DNA of 64,000 bases. It comes from Bacilli bacterium. Lineage in GTDB: Bacteria; Bacillota_I; Bacilli_A; RF39; UBA660. The stretch spans positions 930,001 to 994,000 of the forward strand of contig CP091726.1 in NCBI GenBank assembly GCA_022009835.1. The letters are read 5' to 3'. This document shows positions 1 to 10,457 of the stretch, piece by piece. A program made the translations under genes and the position numbers. Below the pieces are notes generated by a model. The model searched no databases, was not told where the DNA came from, and saw only the letters and a list, made by a program, of their open reading frames with translations. Numbering within the stretch: the stretch's first letter is position 1; each line of letters begins with the position of its first letter.

Positions 1-103
1 TAAATGTTCTAGAACTTTAGGTAATAATTTTTATTCTCTTAACATATTCCTCTAATGGAAAATATTCTATAAAATCATTATTCATACCATCTATAATTGG
101 CAT
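1..103 (-). CDS. Partial unknown protein at window edge
   Basis: An ATG on the minus strand at 103 follows the ribosome site AAGGTGAT and opens a reading frame beginning MPIIDGMNNDFIEYF. It meets a stop in an A run near 27, but a one-base correction there lets it run off the left edge. It follows the preceding gene by four bases, so the two are probably co-transcribed. No family is recognised and the part visible is too short to assign a function. Confidence 0.4.
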
Positions 104-107
104 ACTA

Positions 108-956
108 TCACCTTCTTAATATCTTTTCTCTAACTCGTTCTTTTTCTCTATCTACCTTTTCATATTCTTTGTAGTCAATAGGTAGTCCATAAGTAAGTCT
201 TTCTTGTAATGTGAATATTTTCTTTGTATTCTTTACTATTTTTTTGTTTTTATCACTATAAAATGGCAAATTCTTCCATATCAATTCATTACCTATCATA
301 CTAAAAATATATTTCACTAGGACAAGATACTATATCACATACTTTAATATAACCTTTTAATGAACTTTTAAGTTCTAAATGGTTTAAATAGTCTAAAATA
401 TTTACATCAATAAAAGCAACTCTTCCTATAATACTCTTTACTGTTCTAGCAGATTCAATATATGCTTCTCTTTCACAAGGATTGTATTCATAAGTTCTAT
501 TATACAAATTAGTTACCATTCTCTTATACTCCTCAGTTTCATTTCCTTCACTAGGAGGATTTCCTAATGTTTTGCCATAAAACATTAAAGTACCTAATAT
601 TCCACTATTTTGTGCTTTATATATTTGTCTAACATGCTGAAGTTCATGAAACATTATTAAAAGTAACTGTATATTATAATAGAAATATATTTGATTATCT
701 TTAAGAGATAACTTTTTCTATCTCTTCTTTTTAATCCCTCTATTACCATATCCATATTAATAACTATTTGTCTTCTACTACCTGAATAAAAAGCATCTAC
801 ATTACCATTATTCTCAATTAAAATATTTTTTAAATATTTAGTTATTCCATAATAATTATTAACAAAGATTTGATATATTATCATTAAATCTTTACTATCA
901 AATATCTTCTTATTAACTGATCTATCATATAACATTCTTAATATTTCTTCTTTCAT
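108..956 (-). CDS. HExxH-motif putative metalloprotease (frameshifted)
   Basis: About 280 residues once two homopolymer errors (A run near 712, T run near 305) are corrected. The start MKEEILRML at 956 has a GGGGGAAG ribosome site. The central motif MFHELQHVRQ fits the zinc-protease signature HExxH, with a Glu/Arg-rich stretch behind it (NPCEREAYIES) that could supply a third ligand. No signal peptide or membrane helix stands out. It ends in TGA, which argues for the standard bacterial code. Protease activity is inferred from the motif alone; the family is not recognised. Confidence 0.55.
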
Positions 957-1001
957 ATAACTTCCCCCATTGATGCTATGTATTATAGCACATCTAAAGA
1001 A

Positions 1002-1027
1002 AAAAAGCAAATTATTGTTTGCTTTTT
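1002..1027. terminator. Bidirectional intrinsic terminator
   Basis: AAAAAGCAAA and TTTGCTTTTT form a ten-pair stem with a six-base loop, and the minus strand continues as a T run. It overlaps the corrected stop codon of the CapA gene and separates it from the HExxH gene. Confidence 0.75.
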
Positions 1028-2244
1028 AATTAGTTAATTCTTTAACATGAATATCACTATTCATATTCTTAACTATCTTAGAATATTTATCATATAATCT
1101 TTCATAATCATCTAAATATGTTTTTAATATCAGGATTAGAAAAAAAGGTATTACTTTATAATCTTTGTTATTTTTTTGAATAAGTATATATTAAATCATT
1201 ATCAAGATTACTTAATTTAATACTAATATTATTATCTTTATCAATATGTTTAGTAATCTTAACCATCGACATTAATCCAATAGTGGTATTATTATCATAA
1301 TTGGTTTCTTGTGCTGATAAAAAATTACCTAAAGAATATATAACTAAAGTATCATCAATATAAGTAACAGGCATTATAACATGAGGATGAGTACCTATAA
1401 TAATATTAACTCCTAAAGAAGCTAAATAATTAGCCATATCTACTTGATAATCAGTAGGTATATGGGTATATTCTACTCCCCAATGCATCGCTACAATTAA
1501 GATATCTACTTTATTTCTTACCCTTTCAATATCTTCTTTAACTATCTCTTTATATTCTTGATATTTAGTATCAGTACTAGGATTAGTTCCATTACAAGGC
1601 CATATATTAACTAAATAATCTTTTCCACTAGGTACCTTAATACCATTAGTACCATAAGTATAATTAAGCATTGTATAAGTAATATTATTTTTCTCTTTAA
1701 TATTTACCTTATTTCTCTCTTCTTCATTCAAATAAGAACCTGCACTTAAAACCGAAGTTTTATCATTCCAATAATTAATAGAATTTAATACTGCTTTTTC
1801 TCCCCTATCAAGTGTATGATTAGTAGCTAAACTGACTAAATTAAAGCCGGCATCAATCATAGCATCTCCTACTTCATATGGTGAATTAAAAGCTGGATAA
1901 CTAGATAAACCTATCTCTGTACCTCCTAAGATAGTTTCTTGATTATAATAAGCAAGTTCATAATCATCAACAATATCTTTAATATAAGTAAGTGCAGGTT
2001 TAAAATCATAACCATCTTCTGTTTTCATAGCCTTATATAATCTATCATGTACTAACATATCTCCTACCATAAGTAGATTAAGACTATATTCTTTATCTTT
2101 ATTTTCTATTACTTTATCATCATTTATTACTTCTCTAGTAAGCTGTTTATTATATCCTACATATACACCAGTACCTATAAATAATAATATAATAATATAT
2201 ATTATAATTTTCTTTCCTTTTTACTCTTCTTTTTTTCTTCTCAT
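1026..2244 (-). CDS. CapA-family poly-gamma-glutamate synthesis protein (frameshifted)
   Basis: The uninterrupted part (1168 to 2070) carries the CapA metallophosphatase-like pattern: MVGDMLVHDR, then SLATNHTLDRGE, then VAMHWGVEYT, then IIGTHPHVIMP and YSLGNFL. Correcting A runs near 2215, 2230 and 1165 adds an N-terminal signal anchor (MRR..K, then an Ile/Leu-rich segment) and about 50 C-terminal residues ending KELTN, giving roughly 400 residues, the usual family size. CapA-type proteins act at the cell surface in making or anchoring anionic polymers such as poly-gamma-glutamate. No capB, capC or capD genes are next to it, so the substrate is unknown. Confidence 0.8.
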
Positions 2245-2266
2245 TATATACCTCATATCTCTACTG

Positions 2267-2368
2267 AAAGATTTTTCACTTTTTAGTAAAATCTTTCACT
2301 ACAACCATATTGTTTAAAAGGAAGACCTAAGGCTTCCTTTTACCTTTAAAGACTCTAGGCTTTAAAGG
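2267..2368. repeat. Train of three hairpins behind rnr2
   Basis: Three separate inverted repeats follow one another: GAAAGATTTT with AAAATCTTTC (2267-2298), AAAAGGAAG with CTTCCTTTT (2316-2341), and CCTTTAAAG with CTTTAAAGG (2343-2368). The last two have loops ACCTAAGG and ACTCTAGG on the plus strand, resembling the loops of the hairpin trains at 10322, 15580 and 23899. They can terminate minus-strand transcription from the second RNase R gene. Confidence 0.6.
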
Positions 2369-2371
2369 ATA

Positions 2372-4437
2372 CTATCTTTTCTTAATTTTCTTCTTACCAG
2401 AAGTATACTCTATATTTCTAGTACTCTCTCTATTAAAAGTAATATCGCCAGTATAAGTATCAACTTTAACTAACTTAACACGAATAGAATCTCCTACTAA
2501 AACTCTTTCATTAGAATTAATACCATATAAACCAAAACCATCTTTATCTAAATTATATTCATACTTGCTAATAAATACCTTACCTTCAACCATATTAGGA
2601 AGTAATACCTTAATATATTCATTACTAACTTCCGATACCAAAGCATCATAATTATAACCAATATAATTCTTCATATATTCAGAAGCTCTAATTCTAGATA
2701 ATTCTTTTTCTACATTATCTGCTCTCTTTTCAGCAGAAGTTGATAACTCCGCTAACTTAGGTAAAAGAATATTCCATTTATTTCTAGTATAATCATTACC
2801 ATACTTAATAGCATCTAAAAAAATATCTTTTTGATTAATAAAATCAGGTAATCTTCTAATAGGAGAAGTAAAAGTAGCATATGCAGATAATCCTAAAGCA
2901 AAATGACCAATATTATAAGAAGCATATTTAGCTCTTGACTGACTACGAATAGCAACACTATCTAGTACTACTCTCTCAGCACTATTCTTATAAGTAAGAA
3001 TACTCTTCTTAATATCATCTCTTGTATAATTCTTATGATTATCTACTTTATAACCTCTTTTTTTCTTAAAAGACCATTCCATCTATTTAACCTCTCATTA
3101 CTAGGATTATCATGGTTACGGGCTATAAATGGTAAATTATTTTTTTAATAAAATAATCCGTCATAACTAGATTATTCAAAATCATAAGAAACTCTATTAA
3201 TTCTCCAGCCTTACCATGATCTTGAGCCTTAACATTTATTACTTGATTATTCTCAAATATAAAAGCAATCTCCGTACTAGTAAACTCTAAAAAACCATTA
3301 TCTAACATATAATCCTTAACTTTCATAGCGGTATTATATAACTCCTCAATCATATCAGTATGTTCAAGATAACCTTTTTCTATAATATGATCATTAAGAA
3401 GTTTATTAACTTTACCATAAGACATTTTCTTTTTATTATTTACTATACTAGGAACTATTTTATATGATAGTACTTTACCATCATTATTTATTTTAATTTG
3501 ACTAGTAATACCAAGCCTATCTTCACCCTCGATAAGTGCCGCTATTCCATTAGAAATAACTTGATGTAACATTGGACTTACACTTCCTGGAGGATATACT
3601 GATATACTTCTTTTTAAAGTTTCATCCCAAATAGAACCTCTCTCTATAACATAATTAGAAGGAATAGCAATAGAAACATAAATATTATTACCCTTTTTTC
3701 CTACCGCATCATCAAAATCTTTAGTCTCTTCACCATCAATAGTAACTAGAGGTACCTCCCTTAAATCTTTAATCCCATTTCTTTTTAAAGCATCAATTTC
3801 ATTATTCGTAAGTTCATTAGGTACTTCTTTAAGTTCTTCCATATATTCGTCATTAAAACTTATTGGAAAATCATTCAAAACAAGAATTTCCTTTTCCCTT
3901 GTTTTTAAATCGTCTTTATGGCCAAGAACTTCTTTTACCTCAAGTGTCTTACCATCTATTAATACTTTAGTACCAATAGGATAAATATCATTAAGAATAA
4001 TTGGTTCATGATCATCAGTAACTACTTGGTAATGTTTTCCTTCTTTAATAACCTCACCAATAAAATTATGATATTCCCTCTTAAGAATCTTAACCACTTT
4101 AGCATTAACTCCTGAAATATCCACTAGTACAATATCATGATTTTCTAATACTTTATGATCTTTATATACTACATCTAATTCTGTTTTATCATCAAATACC
4201 ACTATAGGTCCTTTCCTCTTAGTAACCTTAATTTTACCTTTCTTTAAAGTAGTATTACTAAGTAAAGTGTACCTACCTTTCTTATCACGATAAATTATAC
4301 CATCTTCTTCTAACTTTTTAATAGCTTCATTAAATCTATCAATATCTTCTACTAGTAGTTCTTTTTGCTATTTCTTCCAACCTTAATATTTTTATTCTTT
4401 TTTTCATGTTAAGTAATGTTATTATGTTGCTTTCCAT
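2372..4437 (-). CDS. Divergent RNase R paralog (RNB family, frameshifted)
   Basis: The corrected protein is about 685 residues. Its N-terminal winged-helix-like part starts MESNIITLLNMKK at 4437. Cold-shock-type segments follow, then an RNB catalytic centre with the four acidic residues kept (TIDGEETKDFDDAV), then TSPIRRLPDF and a C-terminal S1 domain (VEGKVFISKYEY). Compared with its neighbour, conserved stretches are altered: SIAIPSNYV replaces GVHIADVSYYV, and PDFINQK replaces PDLILHR. Frameshifts lie at A/T runs near 4368, 4202 and 3100. Family members are 3'-5' exoribonucleases; this copy may have changed substrate or reduced activity. It starts 17 bases behind rnr, so the two are probably co-transcribed. 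Confidence 0.8.
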
Positions 4438-4453
4438 TCAAAACCTCTCCTAA

Positions 4454-6591
4454 TTATTTATTATGCTTTTTATTTGTTTTATTTACCTTTTCTTTCTCAT
4501 CGTATATTTCAAAATCAATTTCTGACTTATCTTTATCAGCTCTTACTACCTTTATTGTTACTTTATCACCAAAGGCATATTTTTTCTTTGTTTTCTTTCC
4601 AATTAAAGCCATCATATCACTATCATATATATAATAATCACCTTTTATCGTTTCAAGTTTTATTAAGCCTTCAACTGTATTATCAAGTTCTACAAAAAGA
4701 CCAAATTCTTGAACACCAGATATTATTCCTTCATATACTTCTCCTATATGATCAGCCATATATTCAGCCTTCTTCATCTTATCGACATCTCTCTCACAAT
4801 TTTGAGCTTCTTGTTCCCTAATAGAACAATGTTCACTCTCTACTGGAAGTTCTTCTTTTCTTTCACTTATTATCTTATCACTATAATTATAGTTATAATC
4901 TTTTAATAATCTATGTAAAATTAAATCAGGATATCTTCTTATTGGTGAAGTAAAATGACTATAACACTTACTACCTAAACCAAAATGTCCTATATTAACA
5001 TCAGAGTATACAGCCTTAGCTTGACTACGAATAGCCATATCATGTAATACTCTAACTTCTGGTACATTTTCTAGTTGCTTTAAAATATGCTGAAGATCTT
5101 TAGGAGACTCTATCTTACTCTTACCATTTACTACATAGCCATGAAGTGATAAAAACTTCATAAATTCTCCTAATCTCTTCTCATCAGGCTTATCATGTAC
5201 CCTATATATACCAGGTAGATTCTTATAATAAATTGAACTAGCTACTGTCTCATTAGCCGCTATCATAAAGTTCTCAATTAACTCTTCACCAGTTTTTTGT
5301 ACTCTAGCCTCTATCTCTATTGGATGACAAGCATCATCTACTTTAATTTTAGCCTCAGTACTTTCAAACTCAATATAACCTCTACCTATCATTTTCTTTC
5401 TAAGTATCTTAGATAATTCTTCCATTAATCTAAGTGTCTTTTCAAATGGCTTATAATCATCACTAGGATTATTATCTTCAAGTAATTTATTTACTTCTTC
5501 ATAAGTCATTTTCTTTCTACTACGAATAATTGATTTAAATATATCATAATGAGTAATATTACCTTTATTATCAATAACCATCTCACAACTAAAAGCAAAT
5601 CTATCTTCATTCTCATTTAATGAACAAATACCATTAGATAATTTATGTGGTAACATTGGTACTACTCTATCTACTAAATATACACTAGTACCCCTAAAAT
5701 AAGCTTCATCATCTAATTTAGTTCCTTCTTTAACATAATATGAAACATCCGCTATATGAACTCCTAATAAATATTTACCATCATCTGTCATAGATAAAGA
5801 AATAGCATCATCAATATCTTTAGTATCCGATCCATCAATAGTAAATATTTCTCTATCTCTAATATCTCTTCTACCAGAAGATAGTTCTTTATTTATTTCC
5901 TCTTCAGTTAAATAAGAAGGGATACTATCTAATTCTTCTATTACTTCATCAGGAAATGATGGGCTAAAATTATATTCATAAACAAAAAGATAGAATATCA
6001 ACTCCAACATCATTCTTATGACCAATAATCTTAATAATTTTACCTATTCTTTTACCATCCTTCAAAGGCTCTACAACTACCTTATGTCCTTCTACTGCTC
6101 CATTTAAATTATCTCTTGGAATATAAATATTACCACTCTTTTTATCAGGCTTAACAAAATAATCATTATCTATTCTTATAACTTCTCCTACTAAAGGATC
6201 ATAGTTTCTCTTAATAACCTTAATAATCTTCCCTTCTGGTCTATTCATATCCTTATTTAAATATTCAAATAATACTAAATCTCCATCCATAGCTCCATTT
6301 ATATTATCTCTACTAACATAAACATCTTTACTATCTTTACCAATATCAATAAAACCAAAACCTTTATCATTAAGTATTAAATTTCCCTTTACTAAATGAC
6401 TATTCTCTAATAAAAAGATATTTCTTCTTTTTTTATCACTATAATATAAAAATACCATCACTAACTAAACTATCTAAAGTATTCTCTAAACTTTGATATT
6501 CTTCTATCGTAGTTAATCCTAACAAATCATTAATTTCCATAATTGTAAGTGAAGTATTTTCTTTTAACTTTTCTATTACTATCTCTTTCAT
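4454..6591 (-). CDS. rnr: Ribonuclease R (frameshifted)
   Basis: About 710 residues after T-run corrections near 6450 and 6000. Order: an N-terminal helix-turn-helix region (MKEIVIEKLKEN start, GAGGTT ribosome site), cold-shock domains (GFGFIDIG, then GEVIRIDNDYFV), the RNB domain with catalytic acidic residues in TIDGSDTKDIDDA, then GVHIADVSYYV, TSPIRRYPDLILHR, and an S1 domain (GVQEFGLFVELDN) followed by a Lys-rich tail. It degrades structured RNA 3' to 5'. Position directly behind secG is the common Firmicute arrangement, but smpB, the usual next gene, is not here; a second RNase R takes that place. Confidence 0.92.
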
Positions 6592-6615
6592 ACTAACCTC
6601 CTCTTAATATTCAAA

Positions 6616-6642
6616 AAGACTTAAAATTATATTTTAAGTCTT
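6616..6642 (-). terminator. Terminator-like hairpin at the end of secG
   Basis: AAGACTTAAAAT pairs perfectly with ATTTTAAGTCTT around a three-base loop, followed on the minus strand by five T. It touches the secG stop codon, so it may cut read-through into rnr to a fraction. Confidence 0.65.
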
Positions 6643-6862
6643 ATAATGATATTATTAAACATAATATAAAGAAAGTAAAACCTAAAACATAAGTTAATCT
6701 TGTAACAAATAGTTCAAATCCTCTTTCTTTCCTATTTGCAAACAAATCAGAAGTTCCACCCTGAATTATTTGTGAAGCAGATTCTGCTTTACCACTTTGT
6801 AGTAAAACTACTGCAATTAATAATATTGATACGACAATAGCAGCCATTTCCATAGTAATCAT
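6641..6862 (-). CDS. secG: Preprotein translocase subunit SecG
   Basis: 73 residues with two membrane helices (AAIVVSILLIAVVLLQ and YVLGFTFFILCLIIS) joined by a cytoplasmic loop containing the family signature LLQSGKAESASQIIQGGTSD-like sequence rich in Gly and Ser. Size and layout fit SecG, the small stimulatory partner of SecYE at the inner membrane. It heads the secG-rnr-rnr2 cluster. Confidence 0.93.
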   Translation of the reverse strand: MITMEMAAIVVSILLIAVVLLQSGKAESASQIIQGGTSDLFANRKERGFELFVTRLTYVLGFTFFILCLIISL

Positions 6863-6913
6863 CCTTTCACATTATTTATTATAACAAATATCTCTATCTT
6901 TGTAAATATTTTT

Positions 6914-8347
6914 TTAATACTGAATACCCCAAATAACTAATTCTTTAGCCTCTTTACCACAGACAATACATTTATCATCTATCTTCTCTTCATTAAATGG
7001 AATACATCTACTCTTACAACCCCTAATTTCTTTAATTTTAGCCTCACATTCAGGATCTCCACACCACATAGCTTTTATAAATCCTGGACGATTATTAATA
7101 ATATCCTTAAAGTCTTCAATATCAGTACAAGTATAAGTCATCTCTTCTCTTCTTCTAAGAGCCCTATCATACATATCTCTTTGAATATCCTCAAGTAATA
7201 ACTTAACATCGTGAATAATATCTGTATTAGTAAATACTTCTCTTTTTTCTCTAGTATCTCTTCTTACTAAAGTAATCATATTATTCTCTAAATCTCTCTT
7301 ACCAATCTCTATTCTAACAGGAATACCAAGTACTTCAGCTTCTGCAAACTTATATCCAGGAGTCTTATCACTATTATCAATATAAGCAGATATTCCTTCT
7401 TTCTTTAACTTATCTAAATAATCATTAGCTAAACTCATTACTTCTAAATCATTACCTATTGGTATAATAACTACCTTATTAGGAGCAATTTTAGGAGGTA
7501 ATACTAATCCATAATCATCAGAATGAACCATTATAAGAGCTCCTATCATCCTAGTAGTAGCACCCCATGAAGTTTGATAAGGATATTCAAGCTTATTTTC
7601 TCTATTAGTAAACTTAATATCATATGCTTTAGAAAACTTCTGTCCAAAATAATGACTAGTAGCGGACTGCAGTGCAACACCATTATACATAAGTGCTTCT
7701 ACTGTATAAGTATATTCAGCCCCAGCAAACTTCTCCTTTTCCGTCTTTCTTCCAACAATACTAGGAATAGCTAAATAATCATGAAAAAAGTTATTATATA
7801 TATTAAGCATATTTAAAGTTTCAGCTTCAGCTTCTTCTCTAGTTTCATGAATAGTATGACCTTCTTGCCATAAAAACTCACGACTTCTTAAGAAAGGCCT
7901 TGTTTCTTTTTCCCATCTTAAAACATTACACCATTGATTATATAATTTAGGTAAATCACGATAAGAACTAACTACCGTTCTATAATAATCAGAAAATAAA
8001 GTCTCTGATGTTGGTCTTATACATAAACGTTCATCTAATTCTTTGCTACCACCTTTAGTAACCCAAGCTACTTCAGGAGCAAATCCCTCTACTAATTCTC
8101 CTTCTTTTTTAAGTAAATTTTCTGGTATTAGTAATGGCATATATACATTTACATGTCCTGTTTCCTTAAACTTACTATCTAGTTCTTTCTGAATATTCTC
8201 CCAAATAGCATAACCATTAGGCTCAAATACAGTACAACCTTTAGTATTAGAATAAGCAGCCAAATGAGCCGCTGTTACAACATCAGTATACCATTTAGCA
8301 AAATCAACATCTCTACTTGTGATTTTATTATTTTGTTTATTATTCAT
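6914..8347 (-). CDS. proS: Prolyl-tRNA synthetase, eukaryote/archaeal type
   Basis: 477 uninterrupted residues, the length of the short ProRS class without the editing insertion. Class II motifs are visible: YMPLLIPENLL, the motif 2 region NVLRWEKETRPFLRSREFLWQEGHT split by the usual loop, and motif 3 GALIMVHSDDYGLVLPPK. The C-terminal zinc-like region has four cysteines (CGDPECEAKIKEIRGC and CIVCGK) and the protein ends in Tyr, as is typical of this class. The start has the ribosome site GAGGTG. It charges tRNA-Pro. It is one of the few long genes here without a frameshift. Confidence 0.95.
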   Translation of the reverse strand: MNNKQNNKITSRDVDFAKWYTDVVTAAHLAAYSNTKGCTVFEPNGYAIWENIQKELDSKFKETGHVNVYMPLLIPENLLKKEGELVEGFAPEVAWVTKGGSKELDERLCIRPTSETLFSDYYRTVVSSYRDLPKLYNQWCNVLRWEKETRPFLRSREFLWQEGHTIHETREEAEAETLNMLNIYNNFFHDYLAIPSIVGRKTEKEKFAGAEYTYTVEALMYNGVALQSATSHYFGQKFSKAYDIKFTNRENKLEYPYQTSWGATTRMIGALIMVHSDDYGLVLPPKIAPNKVVIIPIGNDLEVMSLANDYLDKLKKEGISAYIDNSDKTPGYKFAEAEVLGIPVRIEIGKRDLENNMITLVRRDTREKREVFTNTDIIHDVKLLLEDIQRDMYDRALRRREEMTYTCTDIEDFKDIINNRPGFIKAMWCGDPECEAKIKEIRGCKSRCIPFNEEKIDDKCIVCGKEAKELVIWGIQY

Positions 8348-8427
8348 ATTTACACCTCATCATTAATAATTTTATCATAAAATAAATAAAATTACTACTA
8401 TTTTTATACCAATTTACTTTTTAATAT

Positions 8428-8991
8428 TTATCTATTAATATCTAATACCCTAACTAATTTATGGCCTCTATTAGGAGTATGAATATAAGACTTTTCTACT
8501 ATTCCCTCATATCCTTGTTTACAAGACCAACTACCATCACTATTCTGTCTCCAGAAATGATAATCAGGTGGATATATAGAACTAGCATTATTATTAAAAC
8601 TATCTTGATATAAAGCAATCTTATATAGATGATTATTATCTAATACTTTTCTATAATCTATCTTAAGAATATCTAAGTCTCCATATAAAGCCTCTAGTAA
8701 TTTATTAGCAGTACTAATATCATTAATACCACAAAATACTCCTGGATCAATATCAAAAACAATACCAGTTGTCTTATAAAAAGCCTTACTAAAATATTTA
8801 GGTATTTTTTTAATCTTAATGCATAGCAGTAGCAGTTACAATCACTATTCTTCATATAATAATTATAATCCTTATCAAACGATGGTATATTACTTTGTTT
8901 ATGTAATTTTTTTCTTAAGTACTTAATATATAATTCTAAAAAGTTCATTATATGTAAGTTTATTATTAATAACTTCATCCTTAATATCCAT
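8428..8991 (-). CDS. Unknown Cys-rich protein, copy 2 of a tandem pair (frameshifted)
   Basis: About 187 residues after corrections at T and A runs near 8935 and 8815. It is colinear with the next gene: CNCYCYALR, then DPGVFCG, LLEALYGDLDILKIDY, and DYHFWRQNSDGSWSCKQG. The invariant Cys, His and Asp/Asn would fit a papain-like fold, but this is inference and I do not recognise a named family. Its 5' end is coupled to the upstream copy: the ribosome site GGGAGGTAATT overlaps that gene's stop codon. Confidence 0.6.
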
Positions 8992-8993
8992 AA

Positions 8994-9557
8994 TTACCTC
9001 CCTATCGTAAGTTTCTTTACTAGCCTATAACCCATTATACAATTAGGTTCATCTCTCTTAATAATATTACCACCCTGACCATCTTTACAAGACCATAAAC
9101 CATTACTATTCTGTCTCCAAAAATGAAAGTCAGGCATTTCACCTCTATCATAAAACATCTCTTGATAAAGGGCTACTTGATAAGTATCTTTCATACTACA
9201 ATTACTATAATTTATTTTTAATATATCTAAATCACTATATAAAGCTTCTAGTAATTTTCCTTTTGTAGTAATATCATAATTATGACTAAAACATCCTGGA
9301 AAATAACTAAAGCCTTCTGCTTCACTTCTATTAAAAGATTTTTCAAAATAGTCTGGCATATCAAATCTAAAAGCATAAGCATAACAATTACTATTCTTAT
9401 TTAAACTATAATATACCCTATCCTTTCGATAACTAGGAAGACTATTCATCTCTTTTCTTCTTAATATTAAATATTCAATATATAAATTAAGTAATTCATA
9501 GTAAGATAACCTATTATTTAATATTTCCCTTCTAATATATTCTATATCTTTCACCAT
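8994..9557 (-). CDS. Unknown Cys-rich protein, copy 1 of a tandem pair
   Basis: 187 uninterrupted residues. Landmarks: NSNCYAYAFRFD (residues about 55-66), FPGCFSHN, LLEALYSDLDILKINY, then DFHFWRQNSNGLWSCKDG near residue 145. No signal peptide or membrane segment is seen, so the product is probably cytoplasmic or exported by another route. The paralog behind it keeps the same landmarks, giving a useful pair for finding invariant residues: NCY, PG.F, FWRQNS.G.WSCK.G. A thiol hydrolase or effector-like role is possible; nothing firmer can be said. Confidence 0.7.
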   Translation of the reverse strand: MVKDIEYIRREILNNRLSYYELLNLYIEYLILRRKEMNSLPSYRKDRVYYSLNKNSNCYAYAFRFDMPDYFEKSFNRSEAEGFSYFPGCFSHNYDITTKGKLLEALYSDLDILKINYSNCSMKDTYQVALYQEMFYDRGEMPDFHFWRQNSNGLWSCKDGQGGNIIKRDEPNCIMGYRLVKKLTIGR

Positions 9558-9616
9558 ATTCCCCCTCTAAAGTAGTTAATACTATAACATATTATACCTA
9601 AAAAAGCAAGTAAAAA

Positions 9617-9638
9617 CTAGAAAGAGTAATCTTTCTAG
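9617..9638 (-). terminator. Intrinsic terminator behind the glucosaminidase gene
   Basis: CTAGAAAG pairs with CTTTCTAG around a six-base loop; the minus strand continues with TTTTT. It lies between the corrected end of the glucosaminidase gene and the start of the Cys-rich pair. Confidence 0.75.
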
Positions 9639-9644
9639 CTATTT

Positions 9645-10248
9645 CTAATTTTTTTCAATATATTTATTAACTTTTTGAAGACCATGTTGGATCTTCAGCA
9701 TATTTAGGATTCATCTCATCAGCAGTCATTAAGCCATAGTCAACATAATTTTTCTTTATATTAGCAATAAAGCCATAAATACCATCTTCTAATGTATCAT
9801 AAGCTTGATATTCACCACAACCATAACCTTTTTGACCACCAACATTATTACATGTCTTTGCTAGATAAGAACAATTCCAAGTACATCCTGTCTCATGCAT
9901 AGCAATAGCTACTGCTAGATAAGGATCTACTCCAAGTTCAATACTATATTTAGCAAAAAACTCTCCCTTATCAGTTAAATCTGAAGATAAGATATTATTT
10001 AACTTACTAATTAATTCTTCCATAGTTAAATTATCATATACTTCTTCTCTAACTTCTTCTACTTCTTTAACTTCTTCTTGAAGAGGAACATCAACTACCT
10101 CTTCTTTATAAATAGCTGGATTATATAATTTATCAGCCAATACTATTTCATCTTTCTTATCAATTTCACTATAGTAAAATATACATGATGCAAATCCTAA
10201 AGTTAATATTGAAGCCATTCCTGCTCTTATGAGCCCACTTGGTTTCAT
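9645..10248 (-). CDS. Secreted glucosaminidase/lysozyme-like cell-wall hydrolase
   Basis: About 200 residues. A signal anchor (SILTLGFASCIFYY) is followed by an acidic linker rich in Glu and Val, then a glucosaminidase-type domain with a probable catalytic Glu in VAIAMHETGC, then CNNVGGQKGYGCGEYQAYDTLE and the family tail DPTWSSKVNKYIEKN, recovered by correcting an A run near 9668. Such enzymes cleave N-acetylglucosaminyl bonds in peptidoglycan. Three cysteines near the active site may form a disulfide, unusual for this family. Confidence 0.8.
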
Positions 10249-10321
10249 TTTTTCACTTCTTTCCGCCTTTTTGAAAAAGACGTTCTCTATTATAGCAAAT
10301 TTCTATCTATTTGTCAAATTG

Positions 10322-10457
10322 CAAGATAAGCCTTTGTCTTATCTTGTTATGAATAGCCTATAGTCTATTCATAAACAATTATAAGATATCATATTCACAG
10401 TGAATACTTTCTAACTACACTTTTTCCCATTAAAAGAAGATACTCTCGTACCTTCTT
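10322..10457 (-). repeat. Conserved 3' hairpin train, copy A
   Basis: Read on the minus strand: H1 (10434-10457), a ten-pair stem AAGAAGGTAC/GTATCTTCTT closed by a GAGA tetraloop; then the small inverted repeat ATTCACAGTGAAT (10393-10405); then H2 (10348-10373), TATGAATAG/CTATTCATA with loop ACTATAGG; then H3 (10322-10346), CAAGATAAG/CTTATCTTG. The first hairpin overlaps the stop codon of the secreted-protein gene. The same order recurs at 15580-15719 and 23899-24040 with compensating stem changes. Confidence 0.8.

Noticed and set aside
4454..6591. Programmed ribosomal frameshifting in rnr and other genes
   Set aside because: No slippery heptamer plus downstream structure recurs; breaks occur at ordinary A/T runs in many unrelated genes and in both directions.
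10322..10457. Hairpin trains as integron attC sites
   Set aside because: No matching RYYYAAC/GTTRRRY core pairs were found, no integron integrase is in the window, and the associated genes are homologous to one another rather than varied cassettes.
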